Positions 36,118 through 45,388 of a stretch of 64,000 nucleotides of DNA are shown piece by piece; within the stretch, counting starts at the first letter, position 1, and each line of letters opens with the position of its first letter. The notes under the pieces were generated by a model that saw only the letters and a list, made by a program, of their open reading frames with translations, was not told the origin of the DNA and did no database searches. A program made the translations under genes and the position numbers. This DNA is from Guyanagaster necrorhizus (taxonomy: Eukaryota; Basidiomycota; Agaricomycetes; Agaricales; Physalacriaceae), in contig NW_025064889.1 in NCBI RefSeq assembly GCF_019112545.1, positions 1,409,893-1,473,892 on the forward strand, written 5' to 3'.

Positions 36118-36341
36118 TGTTATGATTTTTGCCCCTAAATCATGATCTGCCAATGTTTAATCTGATGACACTATGACTATGCCTTATTCATCAATGCACA
36201 ATAAGATGATAAGAAACAATGTGGTAACTATCACCATCTCACATCTTGAATACAATAGAAACTGTGGCATATGGAAAACTCATAATAGCAATAGTATAGC
36301 AGAGCAACAATAATAAATAAAAGCAAGAGCACAGTCATTGT
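36118..36341. other. Orphan LTR-like fragment
   Basis: 224 bp starting TGTTATGATTTTTGCCCC, like the start of a family B/C LTR for the first 13 bases and then different. It cuts A1 on its left and meets the broken integrase of C2 on its right. It may be a piece of a further LTR family or a rearrangement scar. Confidence 0.3.
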
Positions 36342-36490
36342 TATCATTATTCTCTGCTCATAATTTAGTGATCAAGCCACTTGCTGATCTTATTTACTGA
36401 TGTTCTATATCACACTCTTGATCTGTTCATGAATCTCCTCTCCTATTGGCATTATCATTGCCTAGAAGTGTGCAGGCTCTAATAATATTA
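36342..36490 (-). pseudogene. C2 pol piece beyond Pogo-2
   Basis: Reads L-L-L-E-P-A-H-F...M-I-M-P-I-G-E-E-I-H-E-Q-I-K-S, the spacer between RNase H and integrase, continuous with the other side of Pogo-2 across its TA. The homology ends after N-Y-E-Q-R. Confidence 0.75.
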
Positions 36491-38818
36491 CAGTTGACTA
36501 TCTCACAATGGATGATGTTGAAATGCATAATTCTGACTTTGCATATAGATTGGACTAGAACACAGTTGAAGAGTAGGAAAATGGGCTAGAAATGCATATA
36601 GTTCTAGTTAGGAATATGCATTGTCAGATTGAAAATTGTAGTAAGCCAATATGACATTGTGCATATATTAAAACAATAAAGAATATAATTTATTTATATG
36701 GACTATGACAAACACAAAAAAAATTATTGTAAAGTGATGCAGCCTATATCTCTATAAACATACCTTCTGAACCAATATGAAAACCATGTGCTAAACCTGG
36801 AAATCCATATGAGCATACAAAACAGAAGGAGAAAGTCTCAATATACTCATCATCAGCTCAGCCTCCAAAGCAGATCTCCTGCCTACATCTCACAACAGGA
36901 GACTGGCTCATAGTATTCAAATATATTGATAACCATCCTTCCTATTGACATGCTGACATTGTAGCATATTTCACAAACTAAAAGAAAAGTGCACTGCTCT
37001 TTACCCAACCAAATTTTTCACAAAAACTGGCATCTCATATAAAAATTGAACAGCATGCAAACAAAAACCCTAATGCACTATCATCCAAAAAGTCTCATAT
37101 TGTCACCCAACCTGATGTGGAGCATGCTGTTGCATTCTAGTATCAGAACATGCAGCTCTGAGGTGAGACTGTGACTGGTGCAATGCTGATAGAGAAGCAA
37201 AATTAGATTAAAAATCTGATAAATATTCCAGAGGATCAGTGTTTGAAAGGAGAGGGATGGTTGAGGTCATTCTGCAAGGCATGGAAGATTCAAGAGATTC
37301 AGCAGCATGGAGAAGCAGGCTCAATGGATATTATGGCAGTAGAAAAAGAACATGTGCATCTTCACAGTATTATAGTGAAATATGCAATGTAGGACAGATG
37401 GAATATTGATAAATCTGGTCTTGTCATCTTTGCCATCTCAGATCATACTTTGGCATCTGGTCCTATGAGTGGACAAAAACAGGATAAGTTCCACATCACC
37501 ATGTGTTTTGCTGTGAATGCAGATGAGAGTGAGTGGATGTCAGTTGTTTTCATTAGAAAGTTAAAGCAATCACAGTGTTTCAAGAAAAAGAGTCCAATGG
37601 CAATGGAATTCTATTATCAGAATAACAAGAAGGCCTAGATGATGAGCAAAATATTTACAGAATGAGTGAAGATGTTTGATTTAAAGATGAAGAGAGAGAT
37701 ACAGCAGGTTCTGCTGACCTTGGACAACTTTTGAGAGCATTCTATTGCTAATACACCCCATAACATAAAGCTGGAATTCTTCAAGCTCAATATGACTCCA
37801 TATGTTCAGCCACTAGATGCTGGTATTATCCACTGCTTTAAGGCATATTATCAGAATGCCATGTGTATTCATACACTTGATCTTCTTGAAGCTATGACTA
37901 TTGCTCATGATGCTTGGGCAAATGTCAGCAGTGAAATGATAGCAAACTACTGGAAACACACTAGTATAATGTCTGACAATGCATCTGAGTCACAGTCTAT
38001 CACACCATCTAATGATTTCTAAGATATTTCACTCCTCAAGTCTGTATAAAACCTTGTTCATGACTTTGTCTCAATAGACAAATACACACTTCCAGGGATC
38101 AAACAGGCATTGCAGAATCTGCTTGGAAACTAATATGCTGATGCTGACTGGCATTCTGCTCTTATGGCTGTTATGAATGCAGAGAACAATGTTGGTAAAG
38201 CACTAGAGGCAGTTAATCAGCTGGCTTCTTTATCACAGTCAAAAATGAATATATCTTCCATCTAAATTGCCTCCATTCAACAGCTCCAGACAGCAGAGAT
38301 AATGTTGAAGAACCATCTTGTCAAATTGAAACAACAAAATTGCATGTTTGATCCCATTCCAACTATTGAAGAGATGGTTAACTCTATTGCAGAAGAGTAT
38401 ACTGAAGATCTTGAGGTGATGCCAACAGATGAGAAGATGGTTGCTGCTGTCAAGCATGATATTGCAGTAGAAAATAGGGAAATAACTGTCATTGATGATG
38501 ATGAGAAGGAAGAGGAGAAAGAGAAGAGTGAGGAAGAACAGACCTTGATAACTACAAGAGAAGGATTTGAGCTTATTTAAAAGCTGGAGGCATTTTGTGT
38601 TTCACAAGATGACTAGAGTGGATTAGATTGAGAGGGGCATTATTTAAGGAGATGCATGGAAAGCTGACTCAAAAGCCACTGACAGCATTTTGGGGCAATG
38701 ATGATGTTGTCACATAATGTCACATGTCACATCACATGCTATTTTGATTCTGCATAAATCTATAAATGCATATAGTTTTGGTGTCTCCCAATCATATGCA
38801 TTGCAAGATAGTCAACTG
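36491..38818 (+). mobile_element. Fot1/pogo DNA transposon Pogo-2
   Basis: 2,328 bp with ends matching Pogo-1 in opposite orientation, 23-bp terminal inverted repeats with a few mismatches, and TA at 36489-36490 and 38819-38820. It is inserted in C2 pol. Confidence 0.94.
36760..38667 (+). pseudogene. Pogo-2 transposase (CENP-B-type HTH, DDE_1)
   Basis: Same protein as in Pogo-1. The start codon equivalent is ATA at 36760. The frame is continuous for over 600 codons, with stops but no frameshift until the tail. CENP-B-type HTH near 37120-37320; the DDE_1 motifs are N-I-D-K-S-G near 37402, L-D-N-F near 37720 and Q-P-L-D-A-G-I-I near 37807, so three catalytic Asp remain. Compared with Pogo-1, 13 residues are missing near 37885 between two Leu-Asp-Leu repeats (in-frame deletion), and a short deletion near 38627 shifts the frame at the end. 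The acidic C-terminus is kept (38495-38545). Confidence 0.9.
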
Positions 38819-38820
38819 TA

Positions 38821-41223
38821 CTTCCTCATTGTCATCCTTTCTCTGATCATGATTGGCTCCTCAACTAAAGAGATCCTTCTTCTTGTTTATAGCTCCAGCC
38901 TTGTGATGGAGCATATAGTTATACTCAGCAAGTTCTATCATCCAGTGTGTCTGATAGTGATTGAGTTTCTGAGAAAGATAGAAGTATTAGAGGTTTTGAT
39001 GATCAGTTCAGATTTTGAAGATCTGGATCATACTGATCAGATAGTGTCACCATTCTATAAGAGCCAGCATGATTGCTAGAAGCTCTTTATCATAGATTTC
39101 ATAGTTGCATTTTGTGACAGTCAGCACCTTAGAGAGATAGGCCACTGATCACTATCTCTCATCCTGTTCCTGTGAGAATATCACACCTATTGCTTTTTCA
39201 CTTGAATCTGCTTCAATCTTGAATTTCCCTTCCTGCATTGAAATAGCAAAGACTATGTCTTTGACAAGTCACCTCTTGAGGTTGTTGAAAGCAGCTTGTT
39301 GAGAATGTCCTCAATTCCATGGGGCATTCCCTGTTAGCTAAATCATAGAGCAGACAACCTTACTGTAATCTTGGATAAACTGGCAATAAAAGTTCATGAA
39401 TTCTAAAAAAGACTGTAGCTCCTTCTTTTTTGTTGGCTCCAGCCACTCCATTATTCTAGTAATCTTTATCAGATCCATTCAAATGCTTTCTTCACTAATA
39501 ATTACTCTGAGATATTCTATTTTTAGGATCTCAAACTCATATTTTTCTGTCTTGAGAAAGAGCTTGTACTTTCTTATTAGCACAAGTATCTGCCAGACCA
39601 ATCATCAGGGTTCCTCATGATTTCATGACATGATGAGAATATCATCAAGATAGATCATGACCTTCCTAGTAGTGATGAGATCTTTGAATATATCATTCAT
39701 CATCTATTGGAATGTCACCAGAGAGTTGGTAAGCCCAAAAAACATGACTGTTGGCTTGAATAATCCTCAGTTGGTCCAGAAGGCTGCTTTCCACTTGTTG
39801 CCCTCCTTGATCCACACATTGTTATATTCTCATCTGACATCCAATTTAGTATAATATCAGGCACTATATAACTTGTCCATAAGTTCTGAAATAAGTGAAA
39901 GGAGATAACAGTTTTTAATCATCATTTCATTCAGCTTTCAGTAGTCCTGGACAGGTTGAAGCTTCCTGTTCTTTTTTTTAATGAAGAAGAAGAGGGAAGC
40001 CATAGAGGATTTGGAAACTCAGATCTATCTGCTGAAAAGATTTTCATCTAGAAACTTGTCAAGTTTCTGCTGCTCCAGGTTCCCAAGAGAGTATGTCTTG
40101 CAGTCCAGATTGGCATTTACATTCAGGATCAGTTTAATCACATGGTCTCACAGTTTTGGCTTTGGTAATTCATCAAAGCTTTTCTTGCTGAACAGATCCT
40201 GATAGTCTTAGGCCTATTCAGATACCATTTTCTTGAATGTCTTCTCCTCTCTTTCTATATTGGCCTTTGCAGCTAAGTTATTGGCATAGTGTGTAGTCTG
40301 AATGTGTAATACCTGTTGCATATCTACAGTGAGTATGATCTTATCATTTTTTATCTCTTTGTCCCATCTATACTTGGAGTCTTTATCTGGCAACTCAAAT
40401 GGGATCTTGTGGTATCTGCACTGAGCAAAGGTGATTTGACTGGTCTTCCAATTGATAAGTGGATTATGTTGGATGAGCCAATCATGATCAAGAAATACTT
40501 TCTTGGTTTCTAGATCAGTGATGGTCAAGTTGATCCACTCTGAGTGATTGCTGATGGTGAGTTTCCATTTGACAAACTCTGTGATTGAGCCAGCTTGATT
40601 CTTGATCCTATCAGCATTATATACCAGAATGGGAGTGGCTGTTACTTGAATGAGAAGTTTATGCTTGTTAATAAAAGCTTGGTTGATTGAGCTCTCTGTG
40701 TAACCACTGTCAATGAGAGCAATGGCCATATACATGGAGTGAGACATGAGTGTCTTGATTTGAGTCTTAATGGTTAAGTTTCATCCTGGAGCTTTTGTCA
40801 TTGGAGATATTTTCAGAATCCTCTGAGTTTGTTGAGCTATTCTAAGACTCAGCACTTCTCAGCCTTCCATATCTCTTCAATTATTTCATTGATCACCTCC
40901 TCAGTTCAGGTCTTATGTACCCAATTCTTGAGTACTGCTTTTGCTTCTTTCTCTGTCTTTGCATTCTTGATGGCATGCCAGGTCCATTCAGTATCAAAGG
41001 GCTTGAGCCATTCTGTGAGGGTTGCTCCTCTTATTTGGCCTACAGGCAGTTGAGTCTTTAGTTTAGGCAATTTTTTTGGTGATTTCATTATAGCAGAACA
41101 GGGTATATTCAAATGCACTAATAACTTAGGCATAGATATAACTACAGAGATACTATCAGTCTTTCTAGCAGCTGTTTATGACATACCACTAAGTCCTTTG
41201 GCTGATCCAGTAGAATCACTCAC
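38821..41223 (-). pseudogene. C2 pol: protease, RT, RNase H
   Basis: Minus-strand pol with stops. Protease L-I-D-S-G-Y-T-E-S-S near 40700-40720 keeps the DSG. An open stretch of 177 codons at 40214-40747 covers the protease domain. RT has an intact Y-L-D-D at 39641-39652. RNase H (I-E-A-D-S-S near 39205-39225) precedes the Pogo-2 site. Gag and pol meet at a TGA near 41220, as in B and C1. Confidence 0.85.
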
Positions 41224-43240
41224 TGGTCAGCTCCATCTTTTACTTCTTCAATCTTTATTTTCTTTCTTAGTTCTTTGTCTTTCTTCTGCAACTCAGTGAT
41301 CTGAGCTCAAATATCTTCACATGTCTGCTTCTTCTTTGGGCAATCCCATAATAGATGTCTCTTCTGGCTGCAGTTGAAGCACTTGCCCTCTTTCTTCAGC
41401 TAGTCTATATCCATTGGTTTGTCACTCCCAGTGTACATGATGCCAGTGTCTGTCTTCTGTGTTTCATATATGAAACTGCTAGAGGATGAGGTGCCAGTTT
41501 TAGCTGTACTGGTCTGATTGCTAGGCCTTGTATTCAGTTGATAGGGCTTATAATCACCCTGAAGGTTCACCTGTTTCATTTTCTGTCATTGTTGCTCTTT
41601 ATACATTTCAATAATTCTCTCTTTCTATGCATTATATCTCTTCAGGATGTTCATCCTGATATCTAAGATCATCTTGATATAGGAGAGAGGTGCCCTATGT
41701 TTCAGCATCTCAACCATCCTACTGTCATCAGTGATGTCATCTCAAATCCTAGCAAGCTTGCCAAGTCATTCTAATTCATTGAAGTACTTGCTGGCAGACT
41801 TGTCTCTCATCTTGTATTCTTTCATCTTGGTCTTGTGCATTTCCTGCACAGCTGGATCAGTGAACTTGTCATAGAGAAGTTGCTTGAACACTAGCCAGGA
41901 CAGCAGTCAATAGTGCTGCCTGGTCATCAAGTAGAGGATAGAGGAGAGCAAGGTCCATTAGACCTTGGCTTTTTTTTTGAGGTAGATCAAGGCAAAGGAG
42001 ACACAGTAGATATTAAAGGAGAAGTATACTGAGTATACCTTGAAGTACTGTTCACAATCAATAAGAAAGTAGTTGATGTCATCTGATGCTCCTTTAAAAG
42101 GGTGAGATTTGCAAAGTAAGTCAGATTAGCAATTGATGATGACAGCATCTTATGGCAGTGCCTCCATTGGATTTAGGTATTCATCAAATGGCAGCTGCTA
42201 CCATTCAGCTGGCAGGCCTGGGAATAAATAAAGTGAATGGTTGTCAGTGACTAGACTGTTCAGAGATTATGTCTCCTTTCATATGATAATCCTGTTTCAC
42301 ACAATAAATCTGAGTTTTACTGCTTCCAGATTATCTTTTCTGCTGGATCCTGCTTTATCTGGCTGGCAGTGGCTATCTACCAAGGAGTCAGCTTCCCCTT
42401 CTGATCCAAGGGTTTTAGAATCCAATGGCTCAACTAGTCAGCCAGAATCAGGATTGAGCAAGCTAGCTAATGAAGCTTTGAATTGAGAGTGTTGAGTATG
42501 TGTACCACATTCTGGTACTTTGAACAGATGATGCCATATAAACAGCTTATTTCAGTGCAACTGAGAGAGTCCATAGCATAGGTTCAACCTTGTACTTGGA
42601 CTTGTATGCTGGGAACTGCTCTAGTCGGTCTTTGGAGTGTGTCTTATTATAAATAATGATTGCTTATTCAGTCACAGCATATTGTAAAATGTCTCTTTTT
42701 TCAATATCATCTGCAGCAGTATACTCTCTTTCTAGGGATGACATTAACCAGCTAATGTCTCTCTATAGCACTACTGTTCCTTCTTGATAAAGCCTTAAAT
42801 ATTCTTTTTTTCATTCTCATTGTATCTTCTCCAGTGCTTTTTTATTGGTTTCTTCTCCAGTATATTCTATGAATTTTTCCTATTTAAGAGAAACATCCTG
42901 CTCCACCTTCTCATTTTCTCTCTCATTCTTATTGTCTGTCTCTTCCTTACTGTTCTCAGCAGAGAAGTTGTTAGGCTGATCATAAATAGACAGAGCACTG
43001 GGTTTGATAGTCATAGGAGAGCTGATTGTCATCTCTAGTGCTAGATTCAGTGTCATTGAGGCTGACCCTAGGAGGAGACTGCTCAAGAGGTCAGCCAGTG
43101 CAGATTTTGATGTTTTCTCAATGGCTGCCATATGCTCTTTGTTCTTCTAGTTCTCAGCAATACTGACAGAAGTTTTGATAAAAGCAAGAGTTGAAGAATA
43201 ATCCTGCAGTCCTTCCTCTAAGAAATTATTAGAGACTGTG
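41220..43240 (-). pseudogene. C2 gag, N-terminus cut by C3
   Basis: Minus-strand Gag. From the right: an acidic/Lys-rich region (E-E-T-D-N-K-N-E-R), the E-Y-T-A-A-D...I-L-Q-Y-A-V-T-E motif shared with B gag, capsid core about 42100-41650 (F-K-G-A-S-D-D-I-N-Y-F-L-I-D-C), and zinc knuckle C-F-N-C-S-Q-K-R-H-L-L-W-D-C near 41385-41345. Many stops. The missing N-terminus should lie to the right of C3, outside the window. Confidence 0.8.
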
Positions 43241-43697
43241 TGTTATGATTTTTCCTTCTTTTCTTTAATTTAACCCCTATTTATACTTAGTCAGAGTGCT
43301 AGAATGAGCACTTAAGACTATGGGACAAAGCTTAGTCACAAACTAGCCAAGTCTGTCATTGTCTTTCGATGCAACAATATTGTCTGATGATGTACAATCA
43401 ACCTTTTATATATAGTAGCAACACCCTAGGATAATGGGCACAATGGACTCAGAAACACACAATTAGCCATAGTATTATTAGCAGACCTTGTACAGTATTT
43501 AAGACCACTCACTCTCACTGGTGAACCCCAGCTTTGAGCTAAAGTTTATCTTTACACTATTCTATACTCAAGCTGATTCTTTCAGCCTTATGACACACTG
43601 ATCAGAATATGCATCAGTGAACTCAGCTAATCTCTCAAAGTGTGAAGGGACACATGTTTATCATGTGTATCTGTTCACATGACACTTGGGTCTAACA
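43241..43697 (+). repeat. C3 5' LTR
   Basis: 457 bp, TGTTATGATTTTTCC...GGGTCTAACA, aligned throughout with the C1 LTRs. Confidence 0.92.
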
Positions 43698-43754
43698 ATT
43701 AGCTCAAAGCTTCCTCTTTCCTTCTCTCATGCACTATAGCATAAAGAAAACTGA

Positions 43755-44132
43755 ATGCCCAACCTCACACCATCAGACTCAAACTTTGATTGAGAGTTCT
43801 TTGAACTTCTAGCTTCCATCATTGGAATACTTCTAGGCTTACTTGTGATTATCTAGCTGTGCTGGAGACATCACTTGATTATCATCTGAGCCATCTGATA
43901 CTATAATGAGTTCCAACATATTTGCCAAATCCTCTAAAATGTAACCTCAGATCTCTCCTTATATAACATTCCTGAATCCAGAAGAATAACCTACTAGCCT
44001 CTGAACAGCCCCATACTGCAAGCTGGGCCTAGTGGAACACATCAGGGGGATAGTCAAGAAAAAGAGAGAGGACAATACTCCTCTCAATCCAGAACAAACA
44101 GAGACCAGCACCCTCATGTCCCAGGAGACTGA
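43755..44132 (+). pseudogene. C3 ORF0: small membrane-protein ORF (stops)
   Basis: 126 codons from ATG 43755, with several stops. The hydrophobic run L-L-A-S-I-I-G-I-L-L-G-L-L-V-I-I is kept, followed by the same Tyr/His-rich stretch and Glu/Arg tail as in C1. It is the fourth copy of this ORF in the window; overlap with gag is as in B1. Confidence 0.6.
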
Positions 44133-44383
44133 GGAATACTTGTATCAGACTCTGTCTCAGATCACAAGGATGAAGATCTCTCAAGAGACTTCTTTTAGCA
44201 GTCTCCCTCATCTGACCCTTTCACTGCCCCTTGAACTCATGAGATTGGTGACTGTGCCTGAGACTCTCTCTATGCCACTTGGGTGGCTTGAGAATCCAGA
44301 CTGGCATCAATTAGAAGTCAGTCTCATAGCACTACACCCCTCCACTCTGTTGGTACCAGCAGTGAGCTGGGGCAGTCCTCCTC
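43963..44383 (+). pseudogene. C3 gag, N-terminal part
   Basis: The start codon equivalent is ATA at 43963. The frame is open from 44032 and homologous to C1 gag (S-Q-E-T-E..., then S-F-S-S-L-P-H-L-T-L). Cut by B2 after TCCTC. Confidence 0.75.
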
Positions 44384-44969
44384 TATTACGATTTTTCCTA
44401 TTTTTCTTCTATTTTCTTTCCTTTTCCTCAGAAATGACCCCTATCTCACTTAGTCAGGGCACTTAGACCGGCACTTAGAACCGTGGGAACGCTTAGATCA
44501 GCAACCCAAGTCGGTCACCCTCTTATCGCACTGCTGTGTGCTATGAAGAGAGAGACAATACTGCTTTTGTCACCCAACTGCAGCNNNNNNNNNNNNNNNN
44601 NNNNNNNNNNNNNNNNNNNNNNNNNNNNNNNNNNNNNNNNNNNNNNNNNNNNNNNNNNNNNNNNNNNNNNNNNNNNNNNNNNNNNNNNNNNNNNNNNNNN
44701 NNNNNNNNNNNNNNNNNNNNNNNNNNNNNNNNNNNNNNNNNNNNNNNNNNNNNNNNNNNNNNNNNNNNNNNNNNNNNNNNNNNNNNNNNNNNNNNNNNNN
44801 NNNNNNNNNNNNNNNNNNNNNNNNNNNNNNNNNNAGCTCCTACTACTTGCAATGCCTTGGCCACACAACTCTGTTATCACATCAGTGAACTCAGTCGGAC
44901 ATACCCAAAGTGCGAGGTACCAAACTGTTTCTCACATGGTAATAAGTCACGTAGAGTTTGGGCTTAACA
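44384..44969 (+). repeat. B2 5' LTR (contains N gap)
   Basis: Starts TATTACG (terminal TG become TA) and ends TTGGGCTTAACA. From the 3' LTR, about 199 bases are expected where 250 N are placed. Confidence 0.93.
44585..44834. other. Assembly gap, 250 N
   Basis: A run of N inside the B2 5' LTR. Any apparent open frame across it is meaningless. Confidence 1.
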
Positions 44970-45025
44970 ATTAGTTTGAGACTTCTCGCTTCCTTTTCTC
45001 AAGCCTATTTGTGCTGAGAAACCGA

Positions 45026-45388
45026 ATGCCCTCTGCTCTAAATCCATCTGATCCAAACTTTACACACGAGTTCTTCGAACTCTTAGCTTCTATCATTGGA
45101 ACCCTGATCGGTCTATTGGTGATCATACAGCTGTGCCGTGGACACCAATCTATTACTGTCTGGGCTATCAGACACTATCAAGAATTTCAGCACATCCATA
45201 CAATCCTCCGAAATGTCACACCAGACCTCCCCTTCCATGACATCCCTCCCTCTGTCCGAAACTCCATCCAACACCCTGCAGAAGCAGAAGACGAGCCTGG
45301 GAGCTCGACTCAAAGGCGTTCTAGGGAAGAGGAGGAGCAGCCGCAGCAACACGAATATCCCCCAAGACCCCCATCAGCAGTCATCTAA
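45026..45388 (+). CDS. B2 ORF0: small single-pass membrane protein, intact
   Basis: The only uninterrupted copy of the ORF0 family here: 120 residues starting M-P-S-A-L-N-P-S-D, 56 bases after the LTR. Residues about 18-38 form one strong hydrophobic helix (L-L-A-S-I-I-G-T-L-I-G-L-L-V-I-I), followed by Cys and Arg/His (likely cytosolic by the positive-inside rule) and a C-terminal Glu/Gln/Pro-rich tail. An in-frame ATG also lies 15 bases upstream (45011), but the matching start in B1 supports 45026. It overlaps the gag start (45213) by 176 bases in another frame; the hydrophobic part lies before gag. I do not recognise a family. It is too short for a classical Env protein. A role in particle assembly at membranes is only a guess. 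Confidence 0.7.
   Translation: MPSALNPSDPNFTHEFFELLASIIGTLIGLLVIIQLCRGHQSITVWAIRHYQEFQHIHTILRNVTPDLPFHDIPPSVRNSIQHPAEAEDEPGSSTQRRSREEEEQPQQHEYPPRPPSAVI

Larger units (their letters stand above)
36342..43240 (-). mobile_element. Ty3/gypsy element C2 (reverse strand, both ends lost)
   Basis: A family C element on the minus strand: gag 43240-41220, pol 41223-38819, then Pogo-2, then a short further pol piece to 36342. Its 5' end (N-terminal gag, ORF0, LTR) is cut by C3 at 43241 and its integrase end is truncated at 36342. No LTR of its own is visible in the window. Confidence 0.85.

Noticed and set aside
42820..43131. Open frames at 42820-43131 as a host gene
   Set aside because: They lie within C2 gag on the minus strand, continuous with its capsid part.
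44483..44974. Open frames crossing the N run
   Set aside because: The frames are created by the N placeholder inside an LTR; not coding.
45026..45388. ORF0 as a retroviral-type Env protein
   Set aside because: Too short, before gag rather than after pol, no signal peptide, no cleavage site and no second hydrophobic segment.
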